Shown here one piece after another: positions 51,835-63,432 of a stretch of DNA of 64,000 bases. This stretch comes from Mytilus edulis (taxonomy: Eukaryota; Mollusca; Bivalvia; Mytilida; Mytilidae), in contig NC_092353.1 in the NCBI RefSeq assembly GCF_963676685.1, positions 7,716,207-7,780,206 of the forward strand. Direction: 5' to 3'. Position 1 is the stretch's first letter, and each line of letters starts with the position of its first letter. The position numbers and the translations under genes are program-made. The notes beneath the pieces were generated by a model. That model was given only the letters and a program-made list of their open reading frames with translations. It was not told where the DNA came from and ran no database searches.

Positions 51835-52255
51835 CAATGATAGATATGGTAAATAGAGAGATTTACAGAAAAAGAGAGAGAGACTATGATAGTATGTGTG
51901 TGTAAGTTGATTTCCATGTTTCTTATAATGTAGTCATTTTATTGAATACAATGCATTTCAATGATAGATATGGTAAATAGAGAGATTTACAGAAAAAGAG
52001 AGAGAGACTATGAGAGTATGTGTGTGTAAGTTGATTTCCATGTTTCTTATAATGTAGTCATTTTATTGAATACAATGTATTTCAATGATAGATATGGTAA
52101 ATAGAGAGATTTACAGAAAAAGAGAGAGAGACTATGAGAGTATGTGTGTGTAAGTTCATTTCCATTTTTCTTATAATGGAGTCATTTTATTGAATACAAT
52201 GTATTTCAATGATAGTATGGGAAATAGAGAGATTTATAGAGGGACAGACAGACAG
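51835..52255. repeat. 124-bp tandem repeat, about 3.4 units
   Basis: CAATGATAGATATGGTAAAT, AGAGAGATTTACAGAAAAAG, AGAGAGAGACTATG, GTGTGTGTAAGTTGATTTCC starts at 51835, 51959, 52083 and 52207, exactly 124 bases apart. The last unit is diverged and already has a short GACAGACAGACAGAT run, after which the CAGA microsatellite starts. Confidence 0.85.
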
Positions 52256-52289
52256 ATAATTTGTGTGTGTAAGTTCATATCCTTATTAC

Positions 52290-52408
52290 TTGACAGACAG
52301 ACAGACAGACAGACCAGACAGACCAGACAGACAGACGGACCAGACAGACAGACAGACAGACACAGACACAGACAGACAGACAGACAGACACAGATAGACA
52401 GACAGACC

Positions 52409-52493
<85 letters not shown>

Positions 52494-52530
52494 GCAGACA
52501 GACAGCCCAGACAGACAGACAGACACTGTT
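52290..52530. repeat. (CAGA)n microsatellite
   Basis: A long CAGA/GACA array with interruptions (CAGACCAGAC, CAGACACAGACA, CAGATAGACA), the longest pure run at about 52409-52494. Reading frames of repeating Arg-Gln-Thr-Asp or Leu-Ser-Val-Cys across it are not genes. Confidence 0.95.
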
Positions 52531-52670
52531 ACCTATAATGTATTTATTTTATTGCATTTCCATGATAGTATGGAAAATTAAAATGATATACAGACAGACA
52601 GACACTGTTACCTATAATGTATTTATTTTATTGCATTTAAATGATAGTATGGAAAATTAAAATGATATTT
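52515..52670. repeat. Two direct copies of a 72-bp unit
   Basis: GACAGACAGACACTGTTACC, TATAATGTATTTATTTTATT, GCATTTCCATGATAGTATGG, AAAATTAAAATGATAT at about 52518-52590 is followed by a near-identical unit to about 52665. Confidence 0.8.
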
Positions 52671-53264
52671 ATTTTTCAAGGTTGGGTTATTTTCTTTAAT
52701 ACCAAAAATCAAATCTGGTAAACAGAGTTCATCTCAGGATGACACAAAACTACCTTCTTCTAAGAAAAATGTGTAATGATTCAGAGGTAAAAAAGTATAT
52801 TTTGGATACAAAAAAAATGTGACACTCTATTTATACAGATTTTGTGATAACAAAAATGATTCTTTGAAGAATGAACAGAAAACAAAAGTAAACTAAAGGT
52901 TGGCAGTTTCTTAATGTGAGTTGAATTAAGAAAAAAAAACCACAGAACTTTCAAAAATACAAAAGCAAATACTGTAAAAACAGACAACCACGATTATCCT
53001 ACCATCTGGAAAGAATCCTAACATACAAAAAAGGCAATGCTGAAACTCTGCATACAATACATCCTCCCTTGCAACCATGCATGTAATAAAACCTATAGTG
53101 ACTGTTAAATACTCTACTAGTATGCTGGAAAAATCCGAAAATACAAACTTTGTTATGCTGCTACATTAAGAAAGTTACTGCAGCCTATATACATGTAAAG
53201 AAATCAAAGAAATATCGAAATCAATCATATGATTTCTACACAACTAATAATAAAAATGCAAAAT

Positions 53265-53950
53265 TGACGTTGCTAGGTAGTTTTATATGACAGAACCAAT
53301 CTGAAACTTATGCATAGGTAAATATAGCTTGCATGAAGGAATTCTTTGTTGTTGTCATGCAATAAAAACTGAATTTGCAAATTCAGATTTAATTGCCTGA
53401 AATGGTATGGTTGCTATGTAAAATACACGTTGCTAGGTAGTTTTTAAGCTAAAAACCAGTCTGAAACTGATGCATGCAACAAACTAGCTTGTTTGTAATA
53501 AAATGTTGTTGTCAAACACCAAATGAAAGTTATATGTTTAAATACATGTATAAAATGCACGAAATAGTATGGTTGCTATCGAAAATACATGTTGCTAGGT
53601 AGTTTTTATGGAAAATACCACTCTTAAACTGTTTCATCGGATAATCAAGCCAGTATGTATGAATTATTTATTTGTGTCATGCGATTTAGAATGTATGTGC
53701 AAAAGCATACTATAAATGCCTAAAATAGTAAGGTTGCTATGCAAAATCTACGTTGCTAGGTAGTTTCTAAGCAAAATACCAGTCTGAAATGAATTTATGG
53801 GATAAACTAGCTTGTTTGTATTAATTCTATGTTGTTGTCACACACCTAATGTAACTTGTTTGTGCAAATACATACATTACATGCCTGAAATAGTATGGTT
53901 GCTAAGCAAAATATTATGTGTTATGTAGTTGCTATGCATAAAACCTTTAT
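53265..53950. repeat. About 161-bp degenerate tandem repeat
   Basis: GTTGCTAGGTAG occurs at 53269, 53429, 53591 and 53752, and a diverged GTTATGTAG near 53920. Each unit also has ATAGTATGGTTGCTATG before it and CCAGTCTGAAACTGA, CTAGCTTGTTTGTA and GTTGTTGTCA after it. Noncoding. Confidence 0.75.
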
Positions 53951-54139
53951 TTTCTTTGTTGAAGGAAACATAAAACCTTATACAGATTATCAATATAATA
54001 TAAGTTAACATAATAATACACCAAAAACCACTTAAAAAATAGATTTTTGACGAAACACAGGCACTGCAAGTTTGATTTTAGAAACCGGTTGCTAGGCAAC
54101 CAATAAGTCACGGGGACAAATAAAAGTTGTTATTTTTTT

Positions 54140-54850
54140 AAGTACCTGCCCAAGGTCTATCGATGGTATGAATATGAACAGGTTCTGAGAGGGGGCCAAA
54201 AATGACCCTTATCATACATCGTCCTTTATCTGTAGTGTTTTCAACGCGCTTGTAGCGTATGCTTTGTGTCCGTGTAGCGTACAGGTATACGCAAGACAAA
54301 CGCTTGAGCTGGATGAATAATTTAAAGCTAGCTGCATAACAATTTCCTGGAGTTAAAAAGTTCACCAAGCGTATATTTTTGCATTTCGACGTACTTCAAA
54401 CTTTGCAACGTGCGTTAAACTATTGCCTAGAGCATTCCTCTGACGTGCAGCTAACGATATCGACTTTGTAAATTTTCTTTGTACTTTAGGTGCACGCCGG
54501 TCTATACGACAAGGTGTGACATCGGTATAAATTTGAGTCACATTTAGAACACGTTGTATACGCCTCAAGACCGTTAGATTTTTAATGGGACGTACATGTA
54601 TGCGGAACGTGTTTGCAACAAACTACCCATAATTACACGTCCAAGACACACAGAAAGCACGGATAATCGTCCAAGATATGAACGGGACGCGTCTCAAATA
54701 CGTTCAAGGAAAGTTTTTACTTCGTTTCAACTACATAAGACAAAGGCCAGCCATACGCAAACATACGTTACTTGAAAGCCCGATAAACGCTTTTGTACGC
54801 TTCTCGTACGCTCTAAACATAATACACCCGGCGTTTTTGTTCTTTTTTTG
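54140..54850 (-). repeat. CpG-rich element with open minus-strand frames
   Basis: The part 54540-54850 is the inverted relative of 50520-50895 (GAACGGGACGCGTCTCAAAT, AATCGTCCAAGATATG). Its minus strand continues into two open frames, 54568-54362 (RRIQRVLNVTQIYTDVTPCR, ALGNSLTHVAKFEVRRNAKI) and 54368-54138 (VNFLTPGNCYAASFKLFIQL, YATRTQSIRYKRVENTTDKG, FGPLSEPVHIHTIDRPWAG), which look like one frame broken near 54365. Composition differs from the surroundings. I do not recognise the putative protein; a repeat-encoded product is possible. Confidence 0.4.
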
Positions 54851-55985
54851 CAGAAAATTGTAATGTATATAATTATGCTGACGACATGCTTTTTTCAAAT
54901 TCAGGAAATATCTTACAAGATGTAATTTTTGTTCTTGATGAAGACAACAATTATTTGATACAGTAGTTTTCTTCAAATAAAACGCTGACCAACCCAGAGA
55001 AATTTCAAGCTACCTCTTTTAGCAAAAGAAAAAAAAAACATGATAAAAAGATAGTGATTGATTTGAACGGTATTTTTATATCATGTGAAGATGAGGCAAA
55101 ACTACTTTGAGTTACAATTGATTTCTAACTAAATTTCAATTTACAAATTTAAAATATTTAAAAAAAAAAAAAAAAAAAAAGCCTGCAAGGCAATTACATG
55201 TTTTAATAAAGAAGAGGGAACACCTAAACAAACTGAGTCGACTTACAGTATACTACTCTTTTATTACGCCCAACTTAAATAATGCCCGTTGACTTGACAT
55301 TTCCTTAGGTAACAAAATACCAGAAAAATGGGGAAAAGTATACTAGAACGAGGACTTCGCTTTATTTATGAAGACCATCAGAATTCGTACGAAACACTCC
55401 TGCAGATTTCAAACCTCCCATCTATAAAAACTAGTAGAATATACTCAATTTGTTTATGTAATTTATACGTGTTTCTTTTTTTATATAAAGATTAGACCGT
55501 TGGTTTTTCCGTTTGAATGGTTTTACACCAGTAATTTTGGGACCCCTTATAGCTCGTTGTTCGGTGTGAGTCAAGGCTCCGTTTTGAAGGTCGTACATTG
55601 ACCTATAATGGTTTACTTTTATAAATTGTTATTTGGATGGAGCTCGAGAGTTGTCTCATTGGGCACTCATACCACATCTTCCTATATATATCAATTGCCT
55701 AGGAGACCTTGTACATGATTAATAAAAAATGTCTATTATTCTATCAAGATCTAGTTGTTATAAAAAAAATCATTCATACAATTTCTAGTATGTGAACACT
55801 GCTAAGGTACCTACAACCTCAAGTTATGGTAAAAGATCTTTTAGATTTAGGGAAGCACAAGTATGGAACTCCCTTCTAATTGAGGCTAGAATTATGAACT
55901 CTTTTGACCAATTTAGGAATTGTATAATTTCCTGGTGTGAAGTAAAAAATGCAACTGCAGTTCAATCCTGTGCTGTCTCATAGCT
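54850..55985 (+). mobile_element. LINE reverse-transcriptase relic with nested insertion
   Basis: Forward frames read NVYNYADDMLFSNSGNILQD, with the YADD catalytic motif, then DNNYLIQ-FSSNKTLTNPEK, FISCEDEAKLL, LERGLRFIYEDHQNSYETLL and QISNLPSIKTSR (to about 55437). After a gap the C-terminal part appears at 55792-55980 (VPTTSSYGKRSFRFREAQVW, NSLLIEARIMNSFDQFRNCI). This is the order of a jockey-like LINE RT C-terminus. Stops and frameshifts make it inactive, and a repeat splits it. Confidence 0.75.
55440..55700 (+). repeat. Mussel repeat variant nested in the LINE relic
   Basis: AAAGATTAGACCGTTGGTTT, TTCCGTTTGAATGGTTTTAC, GACCCCTTATAGCTCGTTGT, TCGGTGTGAGTCAAGGCTCC, GTTTTGAAGGTCGTACATTG and GAGTTGTCTCATTGGGCACT, then CATACCACATCTTC. 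It lies between the two LINE pieces, so it inserted after the LINE. Confidence 0.65.
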
Positions 55986-56726
55986 GATTTCTTTCTTTTT
56001 TTAATATAGCCTTTTCGGGGATATTGTTACAAGGCTGGCTTTGTGTAAAAAATATATGATGGCGAATGTAACCCCATCTATGGTCAATAAGGTTTGTCAT
56101 TAAAAACATATCTATATGTAATGTTTATAAATATGATTTATTGATTTAATCATTATTTTTTCTTCACTATTTTAATAATATGAAATAAAATTACACTTTT
56201 CAATTCATACATGTGTTTGTTTATCATTCATTCATCCCATCAAAAAAAAAATTAAAAAAAAATAATAATGTTTTTTTGGCTTAAATGTCGTCTCTATATA
56301 AAGCGACATACATGTGTAACTCTTTGGCGTTATGTTGGAGAAATGTTTAATTCAAAGTTAGTTCCTTCCCCTGTTGTTATATCTAATTTCAGAATTAGGC
56401 ACTTCAGTTGCACAAGTCGCAGATTGAAAGTAAAAGAAATATTTTGGAATTGGGGTCAATATAAGCCCATCCCTGTGATAACTGATTTCTGTAATATTTA
56501 TATTTGAATCATTTTGAAATTGACTTGTTTAAGTGAGGCACATACATATTGTTATACTAGATGTCAGTGTTATATTCCAATGTAACCCCATCCAGGATGG
56601 GCGAATTAATGTAACCTCATCTTTGATTCGTTGGGTCAATAAGGTTTTGTCATTATAAACGTATAATTATGTTGTTTCTAATTATGACAGTTTTCAATTC
56701 ATACATGTGTTTGTTTCCCTTCATCT

Positions 56727-57260
56727 CATCAGACGGAGCCTGACAACAAGATTTTTGATTTTCTGAAATTTGTTCTGCAAAAGATTTAGGTCAACGGAAA
56801 CCCGAGCTTGAACATGTTCAATAAGTAAGTTTTACACTTAATACACATCGTACAAACACAGGTACTAGGTAAGTACACAGAAATGCTTTATGATAATTTT
56901 ATATAATATTTTTATGATAACTGCATGTTAAAATCTGTTTGTTTATTGGTTATATTGTTCAAATTTAGTGTTTCGATTGCCTTGATGTCAATATGTATGA
57001 TCTATACAGAATATTGACACAGTAAGGTACTATAGACCCTACAATATCTCTTTTCTGAAATCAATGGTGTGTACAAACTGGTTACTTTTGGAGAAACGCT
57101 GTCACAAGTTAAATGGAGCTACCCTCGAGGAGCTACCATTTCATTTATTTTTGATTTATTTTTTTTCTGGGGGGGAAGGGGGAGACTGCATCTGCCCTGC
57201 ATTTGTTTATAGTTGAAATCTTTGACTCTGTCCTGTCTTTTAATTTGTTTAACTCTATTC
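56727..57260. repeat. Local direct duplication, copy 1
   Basis: CATCTCATCAGACGGAGCC, GACAACAAGATTTTTGATTT, TTAGGTCAACGGAAACCCGA, GCTTGAACATGTTCAATAAG, CAGGTACTAGGTAAGTACAC and TTTGACTCTGTCCTGTCTTT recur in the same order in copy 2, about 820 bases downstream. Contains the exon-like segment at 56790-56868, related to 27201-27265. Confidence 0.85.
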
Positions 57261-57540
57261 GGTCCGACTTTTTTTTTCAGTTTATCCTGCCTTTATTTTT
57301 GTCAAGTTTCCTAATCTACCTCTTTTTACTCAATTTTCATGTTCTGCCTATTTATTTCAAATAACCTATCCCCCGGCCGACCCGCCCCCCCCCCCAAAAA
57401 AAAAACAAAAACAAAAAAAACAAACTCAAATTGAAACTCCCTCAATACTTAAGTTAAAGAGAATTTTTCTTTAAAAATAATCAGTTTAAAGTATGATATA
57501 TAATTACAAAGTTTAGTTGCACTTATCAAGAAATACATTC

Positions 57541-58080
57541 ATCTCATCAGACAGAGCCCGTGTAGACAACAAGACTTTTGATTTTCTGAAATTTGTCCTG
57601 CAAAAGATTTAGGTCAACGGAAACCCGAGCTTGAACATGTTCAATAAGTAAGTTTTACACTTAACATACATCGTACAAACACAGGTACTAGGTAAGTACA
57701 CAGAAATGCTTTATGATAATTTTATATAATATTTTTATGATAACTGCATGCTAAAATGTTTGTTTAAGATTGGTTACATTTAGTTTTCAATTGCTTTATC
57801 ATAATATCAATATGTATGATCTATACAGAATATTTACACGATAAGGTACTATATAGACCCTACAATATCTATTTTTGAAATTAATGTATTTGTACAAACT
57901 GGTTATTTTTGGAGAAACGCTGCCACAAGTTGAATGGAGCTACCATTTGAATTTGATTTTATATTTATTTTATTTTTTTTTTGGGGGGGGGGGGGGGCTG
58001 CATCTGCCCTCATTTTCTATTACTTGAAATCTTTGACTCTGTCCTGTCTTTTAATTTTGTTTACTCTATTCGGTTCTGCC
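57541..58080. repeat. Local direct duplication, copy 2
   Basis: Matches 56727-57260 with small indels, including the G-run (57985-57998 here) and the segment 57613-57691 with acceptor-like TTTAG and donor-like AG/GTAAGT. Between the copies lies a C-run joined to an A-run (about 57384-57405). Confidence 0.85.
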
Positions 58081-58380
58081 TTATACATGTTATAATGTAT
58101 ATACAAAGTTTAGTTGCACTTGTCAAGAAATAAATGGCCATGTATAAAATTTTATAGACAATGTACAAATTTAGTCAGATAGGTTTATGATATAAGTAAA
58201 CACTTCTATTCAGATTACTGTATGGCCATGTAACGTAAACCCCATTACACATGTTACTTTTAAGTGTATTGGGGAAGTTAAGAGTTTAAATATTAAGAGT
58301 AATTCAACGGTCACTTCAAAGATGCAAAAGTTTATTACTTTATTTGATTAATGGGATATATCTCCGGGTACTTTATAAAC

Positions 58381-58431
58381 AAGTTCTGTTCAGTTGGTGT
58401 GCTATCTGTGTATTCCAACTGAACAGAACTT
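58381..58431. repeat. Perfect 17-bp hairpin
   Basis: AAGTTCTGTTCAGTTGG and CCAACTGAACAGAACTT are exact reverse complements separated by 17 bases. A related single arm (CTGTGTATTCCAAATGAACA, GAACTTT) is at about 58678-58704. It may mark the end of a small inverted-repeat element. Confidence 0.75.
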
Positions 58432-59147
58432 GGTGTTGTTATTTAAAGGCTGGTAAACTTTTTTTGTAACAACTTAATCATTTAAATTCTGTCTAATCTG
58501 AAAATAGAAACAATGTACTCTTAATTTTATCAATTTTATAATGGGAAGCTATATTTGTTCAATATTATTTGATTTATTTACAACGTTATTGTATTTGTTA
58601 ATTATATAACTAATTTAATTTGTATTTTAATTTTGATGTTTAGTATTTAATTTATACAATAATAAAAAAAAACAGATCTGTGTATTCCAAATGAACAGAA
58701 CTTTCAAAATTGTGTTTTTATTTAAACAAAACCTAATAACAGGACAATTACAGAAACCCTAGCGGTAGGATAAATTCCAAAGAATAACACGAAACATTAT
58801 ATATATATAAAGTCACTTGGCTTCTACATAAACCTAAAGTTTATCAAACCTATCACTACACCAAGTCGAGTAAAGTCTCACCCCAACCAACACCAACACC
58901 AAGTATATAAAACTGTCCTTCCATTATACTGACCCGTGCCATTATCAGCATAAATTATTATCATTCACAAGTAGACACAGAAGCAAGTTACTAAGTTTTC
59001 AAGTTTTCAAGTTTCAAGTTTTTATTAAATCAGGAAAATCAATACAAGTATAATGATGTCTTCCCCCACATTAACATGATATTACATCACATAAATAAAT
59101 ATATATTATGTATGACAAAATATCAAATCAAGGTTAAATGAATAAAA

Positions 59148-60058
59148 TTACAAAGATTCAAAGCATAATTGTATGTAATGGCATATATTTTTTGTATCAT
59201 CAATATTTTGTGGGTTAAGTAAATTAATAATGGTTTTCATAACTTTTTCAGGGCACAGATCTTGTGAATTAAAATTTAGTTTATTAAATAGTTGTTTTCT
59301 ATAATTTTCAAATTTTTTGCAATAAATAAGGAAATGTTTTTCATCCTCTATTTGATTGCAGTTCAAGCATATTCTGTTTTCTCTCTTAATTTTTGGTCTG
59401 AAATATCTACCCTTTTCAATCAAAAGAGGGTGGGAACTAATTCTTAATTTTGTAAGATTTCTTGTTATATTAGGAGAACATTTATAAGATAGATAGTTTT
59501 GCAATTTAAATTCTTCTGAATAAATATTGGCGTAGAAATGTAATTTATTGTCTTGTTCAATTGAACGTAATTTTTCTAGATTATGCCAAGTGTTATCAGA
59601 ATGTTGGTTATTAATATTTTCCTTTAAGTTCTTTAAATTGAGATTATTGTCTGTTAAATTATATTTTTAAATAGAGTTCGAGATAAATTTGTGCCAAGAT
59701 CTGTGTCCATCAGTATATAATGAATGATCTAATTTATATGTTTCACTAAGCAATCTGTCAGATGGAAGCTGTTTAAGTCGATCATAATATTTAAGGGCTA
59801 GGATTAGTATATGATTCAAAGTAGGTTGTCTTCCTAATTCACACTTTACTGCCATATTTGAACTTCTCTTGTGAACTCCTAAAATATTTTTATAAAATTT
59901 ATTATGAATTTTTTCAAAAGGTAATTTATCAATTTTTGAGTCTTTTATATTGTAGTCACTAATCCATATTTCAGATCCATAAGTACTTATGGGTTTTATA
60001 AGAGTATCAAAAAGTTTTAATTTTAGTTTACTGTAGTTTGTTGTTGAAAATGAAAGTC
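59148..60058 (-). mobile_element. LINE C-terminal fragment with one in-frame stop
   Basis: The minus strand from about 60045 reads in one frame: STTNYSKLKLKLFDTLIKPI, STYGSEIWISDYNIKDSKI, KFYKNILGVHKRSSNMAVKC, ELGRQPTLNHILILALKYYD, a TAA at 59667-59669, then NLKNLKENINNQHSDNTWHN, LTKLRISSHPLLIEKGRYFR and a Cys/His cluster CLNCNQIEDEKHFLIYC, ending at a TAA near 59148. This is the C-terminal third of a non-LTR retrotransposon with its zinc-knuckle-like end (C-x2-C-x8-H-x4-C). The 3' tail contains repeated ACTTGAAA at 59000-59030. Only a single stop in about 300 codons suggests a fairly recent insertion. Confidence 0.75.
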
Positions 60059-60820
60059 ATTGGTATATACGTGAAATGTGCAAACACAGCTTTTATTTGT
60101 ATATACAGTGTCTCGTAAGTCTTTATATGCTGGGTATCGGTCCATTTTTATGAAGTTGTTTTGTTATTTTATTGTAGATCAATATGTGACACTTGAAAAA
60201 ACTTTGGGGGTGGGGGGGGGGGGGGGAGGGTATATCAAATTTGTGTTTTCTGTTCGTGACTGTATATGTTTTTCTATATATTCTTTATAAAGTTTTAATT
60301 TCCCGCCTATGATAGAAAGGGCATTTGTGTTTTTGTTGTTTTCGGCCGTCTACCTTGCGATAGAAACAAGTGCCTGTGATCCGTTCGTCCGTCTGTTCGC
60401 CTAGACGTCAATTTGGTTAAGGCAGTGAAATATGAAGTTATGTTCATTCCAATTTGAAAAGTAATACACATTGTCATTACGATATGATCATGAGCTTTGT
60501 AAGTTGTAAACCAAATTACCATTTTGATCCTGAACTGAACATAGAAATGTCATTTTTTGAAATGTGTCCTTTCTCAGATACAAGTGTTTGTGGTTGTATT
60601 AATTTGAAAATCAGTACACTTATTCTTTAAAAGGCAAGCTTTCAAATTATATACCAAATAACAATTTTAATCCAGATTTCATGGTTTTATATGAACACAA
60701 AATAGTTTGAACGGGGCATTCTTGCCCATAAAACATTATTTATCCTTGACTGTTGTTTTTTTTTTGCATTGTAAGTTCAATGTGCAGGAAAAATTATAGT
60801 ATGTAAAGTATAATAGTTAA

Positions 60821-62007
60821 GGTGGTATGGGTGTCTTCCGCCATCTTGGATTGTGAAAAACAGAGATCATAAGGTCCAGATTTTCAATCAAATTATCAAA
60901 ATATGATGCAAGAATGCAGATATTAAATGTAAAATTTCGTTTTAAAGAACCAATTTATAACAATATAAATTATAAATATTAATATTTAAACAAGTGTAGA
61001 TTATTTTTGGTTGTTTTTAAATTTCTTTAAATTGGCATTTTAAGAGGAGGTAACTCTAAAACAGTGCATTTTCTGAAGGACTATTTATGAAATTTTCCTA
61101 TTTAGTATTTTAGCCGGAAAAAATGTACGGTGACTATCTTTTCTTTTGATATTCTCAAAGCATTGTTTAAAAGCTAACTTTTCCTAATTTATTTTACAAT
61201 TCTATCATTTTGTTTAGTTTTTAATCACAAAATGGTGTTTTTTTTTCTGTTTAATCCATACAAAATGTGTCATTTTGTCACAATCTGTAACTTGAGACAA
61301 ATGCGCGGTGACCTATCATTTTTATTATATTTTTGAACATGTATCAATAGATACTACAAGTAAACACCCGTGATATCGCGATTATAAGATACACAGTTTT
61401 TTTTTTGCTTTCAAATCTTTCTGTTTGAACCCGTCGACCTGGAACTTATCAATTATTGGTAATATTAATTATTTGGAAAACAAAAGGTCCTGGCTATCCA
61501 GGAATGGAGTATTTTTTAATCAACAGCATTGTCCTATATTAGTTATCTTAGAAAGTCTTGCTGATTGCTGAATAAAACTACAATAGGGAACAATTTGACA
61601 ATGATAGAATTTAGTAGTGTCAGCCCTTTGATTACAAATGGATTATGACCCGTGTATATAGCAAAATCCTAAATACACCGTTTGGTGGTGCGCCTGTCAA
61701 ATGCGGAACGTACAGATAAGGTTATAGCTAACAGGTGAATATACTATTGGTATCGGTATCGGATTCGACCCGGAACTTGTTAATTATTGGCAATATTAAT
61801 TATGTGGAAAACAAAAGGGTCTGGAGTGGTGTAATTTTTAATCTACACCATTGTCCTATATTAGTTTTATATAGAGTTGAATTCTTTGATTTGTCGTTTT
61901 TACCCGATGACGGCTGACAAATTGGACCTCGTAATTTTAGTATTATAGATGTTTTGGCAAAGTTTGAACAAATTCTATCATTTTTATTTTAGACTCCCAT
62001 ACCACCT
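60821..62007. mobile_element. MITE-like element with TTAA-flanked inverted ends
   Basis: GGTGGTATGGGTGTCT at 60821-60836 and AGACTCCCATACCACC at 61991-62006 are inverted repeats matching at 15 of 16 positions. TTAA lies at 60817-60820 and 62008-62011, which fits a TTAA target duplication as in piggyBac-type elements. Inside, CAATTATTGGTAATATTAAT, TTGGAAAACAAAAGG, TTGTCCTATATTAGTT near 61450-61545 recurs near 61780-61868. No transposase gene. Confidence 0.65.
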
Positions 62008-62011
62008 TTAA

Positions 62012-63430
62012 CAAGCTTTTGATGCTTTTTCTCGATGACAGACAGATTTATGTCTTCTCCGCTGGAATTATCTCTCAATTAATAAAACATATTAAACATT
62101 TGTGACTTTGTATTCTAGAAAAAGGTTATCATTGGTTAGGAGACACACAGTCAGGCTAGGATATGTACAAAATCGTCATCAATTACCCATGTGTGTCATT
62201 ACGATCAGTAAGTTGTATTTTGTATGATAACCTTTGTTCCTGCCTTGTAACTCAATTTAATGTTAGAAATATTCTATGCGATTATGATTATAATAGTATA
62301 ATACTTACTTTAATTGTCCATATAAATTACAGGACGAATGCATATGAGAATGCAGGGTTGTGGCAGTTATAAGAATGGGTTATTGTCAGTTGCTTGTTCA
62401 ATTTTAATCATTTTATAATTACTAAACGTTTTTCAATTTTAACCTGAAAAAATTCATACAAAAAGAAACAATCAAAATCGTCAATATCGAATTATTAAAG
62501 TCATATACATAGGAGTTTGTAGTCCAGAGGTTTTGTTTATTTTTGCTGTTTATTTTTTTTTTTCCATATTTTTTGGAACATATATCACGCCGTTGGTTTC
62601 CCCGATTATTTAACATTTGGATATGTCGTGGCCTTTTATATGTGTAAGACCACCAATTAATAAACCCTATCTGTTCAGCCATATTTCGCAATTTTCACAG
62701 CTTTCTAAATATTTTACCTTAAGTTTAACTTCTTAGAAACCAGATACATCCTGAATTGTACATGTATCCTTTTTCTTCATGCCAATTTTCAACCCATGTT
62801 TAAAATAATTGCCTTTGGGAAACTCTAAAAATAAGCCCTGGTTTTCTGGAAACCTTAAATTAGTATACTATGTAGCACATGTATCCTGAATTTTTAATGC
62901 AAACTCATAAACAAATGAATTTTGTTCTAAATATATTTTTCTTTCACCAAAAGTTTCATTTCTGTAAATGTTTTGATTAGTAAGCAATGACATCAAAAGC
63001 ACTATTTTGTGTCAGAGTATAATGTAGGGCTACTTTTGGATACGTTCTAAATTGGAGGGAGTAATTGGTCTTCTGACACCTATAGCTTGTCGTAAATGTG
63101 GTATACTAGGTTCGGTTCATTGCTGAAAGATGTACTATAACAAATAGCTAATGTTTACGTCATTTGGTCTCTAATCGATAGTGGTTTAATTGGCAATCAT
63201 ACCAAACAAATCTTTGTTTTACACAATTGAGCATGAACATATTAATACAACTGATTAACTTATAGTTTCCGGAAGCAAAGCTGTTAACTTGTGTCCTCGA
63301 CGATATCATGCGTATATTAATCTGTTTCCTATTGTTGACGACGAGTGTGGATTACCACTCCTTTAGTTGCTTTCATCCACATCATTTGGTCTAGAGTATA
63401 TTTGCCTCATTGGCAATCATGCTCCCATCT
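62012..63430. other. Gene-free stretch
   Basis: No credible gene. Small open frames at 62163-62372 (+) and 62422-62691 (-) show no recognisable domain. A diverged piece of the common mussel repeat is near 63110-63215 (GGTTCATTGCTGAAAGATGT, TTGGCAATCATACC). Confidence 0.4.
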
Positions 63431-63432
63431 CC

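Noticed and set aside
52190..52660. 156-codon frame of repeating RQTD, and the opposite LSVC frame
   Set aside because: Pure translation of the CAGA microsatellite and its flanks.
56268..56507. 79-codon forward frame
   Set aside because: No homology that I recognise, low-complexity surroundings, no splice or start evidence.
62422..62691. 89-codon minus-strand frame
   Set aside because: Lys/Asn-rich, AT-rich composition with no domain; consistent with chance.
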